NCBI RefSeq assembly: GCF_002844275.1 | Contig: NZ_NXGX01000005.1 | Span: forward strand, 456,158 to 520,157 | Reading direction: 5' to 3' | From: Thalassospira lohafexi | GTDB taxonomy: Bacteria; Pseudomonadota; Alphaproteobacteria; Rhodospirillales; Thalassospiraceae | Length of the DNA: 64,000 nt | Shown here: positions 62,839 to 64,000 of the stretch, in pieces | Layout of the letters: each line of letters opens with the position of its first letter | Numbering within the stretch: the stretch's first letter is position 1 | Made by a program: the position numbers and the translations under genes | Notes under the pieces: model-generated | Database searches by the model: none | Told to the model about the DNA's origin: nothing | The model's input: only the letters and a program-made list of their open reading frames with translations

Positions 62839-63789
62839 ATGCCAAATAAGTTTCATAAATTTGTTTTCGTCCTGTTTGACGGATTTTCCAACATGGTGCT
62901 GGCCAGTGCGCTCGAACCGCTTCGCGCCGCCAACGGGCTGCCCAATGGTCCGGCCATAAATTGGGAGATCTGCACAATTGACGGGGCACCTGTCACAAGT
63001 TCCAGTGGTCTTACAATCACCCCGCAAGCATCTCTGCCTGACACAGTCACCAAAGCAGATATTGACTATCTGGTGATCGTTTCCGGTTATGGCATGCGCG
63101 ATCACACCACACCTAAAATCCGCGCACGACTTCAAAATGCTGCGCACCATGCCCGCAACATTATTGGCCTTGATACAGCCGCCTGGCTTCTTGGCTGTTG
63201 CCATATGCTCAGTGGAAAAACCGCGACCATTCATTGGCAGGAACTCGATCAGTTCCAGGAACAATTTCCAGATATTTCTGTCCGTTCAGATCGCTTTATT
63301 AAAGATGGTCGGATGATCACATCGGGCGGCGCTTCAACCGTGATGGAATTGATGCTGCATATTCTGGCACAACAATTTGGCTCTGCCGTCGCCTTTGATG
63401 TCAGCAATCTGTTTGTCTATGACGCGGAAAATCAATATCACCTGACCCGCGGTGCGGACCGGTTACACGGGGCAGGTGGGGACGATCTACGCCGCGCAGT
63501 TGGCGCAATGATGTCACGTATCGAAACACCGATACCGCTTAAGGATATTGCAAAACAGGCGGGATGTTCACTGCGTAGCCTCGACCGCGTGTTTCAGGAC
63601 AACTTACAAATATCACCGGGAAAATACTATCAAATGCTACGCCTTGGTCGGGCACGTGACCTCGCGCGGGGAACCGACTTTTCGCTTAGCACCATCGCCC
63701 TTAAAACAGGTTTCACAAGCAGTGCAACACTAAGTCGGGCCTTTTCCAAAACGTTCGGCACCACCATCCGTGCCATCCGGAAAAACTAG
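62839..63789 (+). CDS. cdhR: GlxA-family AraC regulator (CdhR-like)
   Basis: A 316-residue regulator with an N-terminal DJ-1/PfpI-like (GATase1) domain (about residues 1-170) and a C-terminal AraC helix-turn-helix pair (about 215-310: PLKDIAKQAGCSLRSLDRVFQ and LSTIALKTGFTSSATLSRAFSKTFG). This pair is the GlxA/CdhR architecture. It is divergent from cdhC by 92 bases, as CdhR is from the carnitine operon in Pseudomonas, and it probably activates cdhC-cdhA-hydrolase on sensing carnitine. The start at 62839 (MPNKFHKF) is preferred over an upstream frame with a hydrophobic leader. Confidence 0.85.
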   Translation: MPNKFHKFVFVLFDGFSNMVLASALEPLRAANGLPNGPAINWEICTIDGAPVTSSSGLTITPQASLPDTVTKADIDYLVIVSGYGMRDHTTPKIRARLQNAAHHARNIIGLDTAAWLLGCCHMLSGKTATIHWQELDQFQEQFPDISVRSDRFIKDGRMITSGGASTVMELMLHILAQQFGSAVAFDVSNLFVYDAENQYHLTRGADRLHGAGGDDLRRAVGAMMSRIETPIPLKDIAKQAGCSLRSLDRVFQDNLQISPGKYYQMLRLGRARDLARGTDFSLSTIALKTGFTSSATLSRAFSKTFGTTIRAIRKN

Positions 63790-63894
63790 GCGTTCCCGTA
63801 AAACTATTTACCCATGCCCGACATAGTAAGACACCACATGGTCGAATGATGGATGGGTTAGAGGATCTGGGACGCCGCAGTCTGCGCGCGGCTC

Positions 63895-63990
63895 CGCCGT
63901 GCTCAACCTTCAGCTTAAAATCGCTCCACTGGAGCGATTTCTTGACGTCCTTTCTCAGGACTTACGCGCACCCACTGGGTGCACGGTTCC
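63895..63990. repeat. Cluster of short perfect hairpins at the window end
   Basis: After cdhR the remaining 211 bases hold no supported gene. Inverted repeats follow one another: AAATCGCTCCA/TGGAGCGATTT with a one-base centre (63918-63940), GTCCT/AGGAC (63947-63961) and GCACCCA/TGGGTGC with a one-base centre (63968-63982). The first and third share the core CCACTGG. The pattern continues to the window edge; it may be an intergenic repeat element or the start of a hairpin-rich RNA. Confidence 0.5.
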
Positions 63991-64000
63991 TTCGAAACCA

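Noticed and set aside
63849..64000. Rightward open frame running off the window end
   Set aside because: The frame is created by a series of hairpins and has no ribosome-binding site; too short to judge at the edge.
1..64000. tRNA, rRNA, CRISPR array, insertion sequence or prophage
   Set aside because: Read through for each; no tRNA-like cloverleaf, regular spaced repeat, transposase, integrase or phage structural gene was recognised.

Overview
The window is one chromosomal segment of a marine-type alphaproteobacterium, most like Rhodospirillales and probably Thalassospira or a close relative. This is inferred from moderate GC, codon use and gene content (odhB-lpd order, an RpoE/ChrR pair, a C-P lyase operon, TRAP, BCCT and TAXI transporters, a fused carnitine dehydrogenase-thioesterase). 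No rRNA, tRNA, CRISPR array, insertion sequence or prophage was recognised. Genes are dense, and most intergenic gaps hold a recognisable terminator or operator-like sequence.

Layout. 1-2.3 kb: the end of odhB and lpd (2-oxoglutarate dehydrogenase complex). 2.4-4.6 kb: methylglyoxal synthase, an AEC permease and an RluA-type pseudouridine synthase. 4.6-13.6 kb: a membrane-lipid and oxidative-stress island. It holds a rightward operon (DUF6134, SDR, SnoaL-like), a leftward five-gene operon (FAD oxidoreductase, DUF1365, CFA-synthase-like methyltransferase, MFS, DUF3833 lipoprotein) and rpoE-chrR. All three transcription units carry a promoter of the form TGATCC-N18-TA, the kind read by RpoE under ChrR control, so the block looks like one singlet-oxygen/peroxide-type regulon. 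13.6-23 kb: rRNA modification genes (rlmJ, an RsuA-type synthase), a SIMPL protein, a D-lyxose isomerase-like protein, a TPR membrane protein, a BaiN-like flavoprotein and a TAXI-TRAP transporter. 23-33 kb: an MFS transporter, malate synthase G with a perfect palindrome upstream, methionine aminopeptidase, a diguanylate cyclase, a TRIC-type channel and an AT-rich TPR-methyltransferase.

33.1-44.9 kb: a complete phosphonate system. phnF is divergent from phnGHIJKLMN, which converges on the leftward phnC-phnD-phnE-hexapeptide transferase-DUF1045 operon. The same 10-base sequence lies in both promoter regions and is a likely PhnF operator. 45-49 kb: an Ldh-family dehydrogenase, a META-domain lipoprotein, and a universal stress protein with a BCCT transporter. 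49.8-57.2 kb: a peptide-type ABC transporter with a CocE-type hydrolase. 57.3-59.1 kb: an autotransporter-like outer-membrane protein. 59.3-63.8 kb: a carnitine degradation locus (alpha/beta hydrolase, CdhA-CdhB fusion, CdhC, divergent CdhR-like regulator). The window ends in a cluster of perfect short hairpins.

The strongest leads are the three-promoter RpoE/ChrR lipid regulon with several genes of unknown role, the shared phn operator, the malate synthase palindrome, and a recurring design in which each of three solute-binding-protein genes is followed by a strong hairpin before its permease gene. All functional calls are from reading the sequence; no database search was run.
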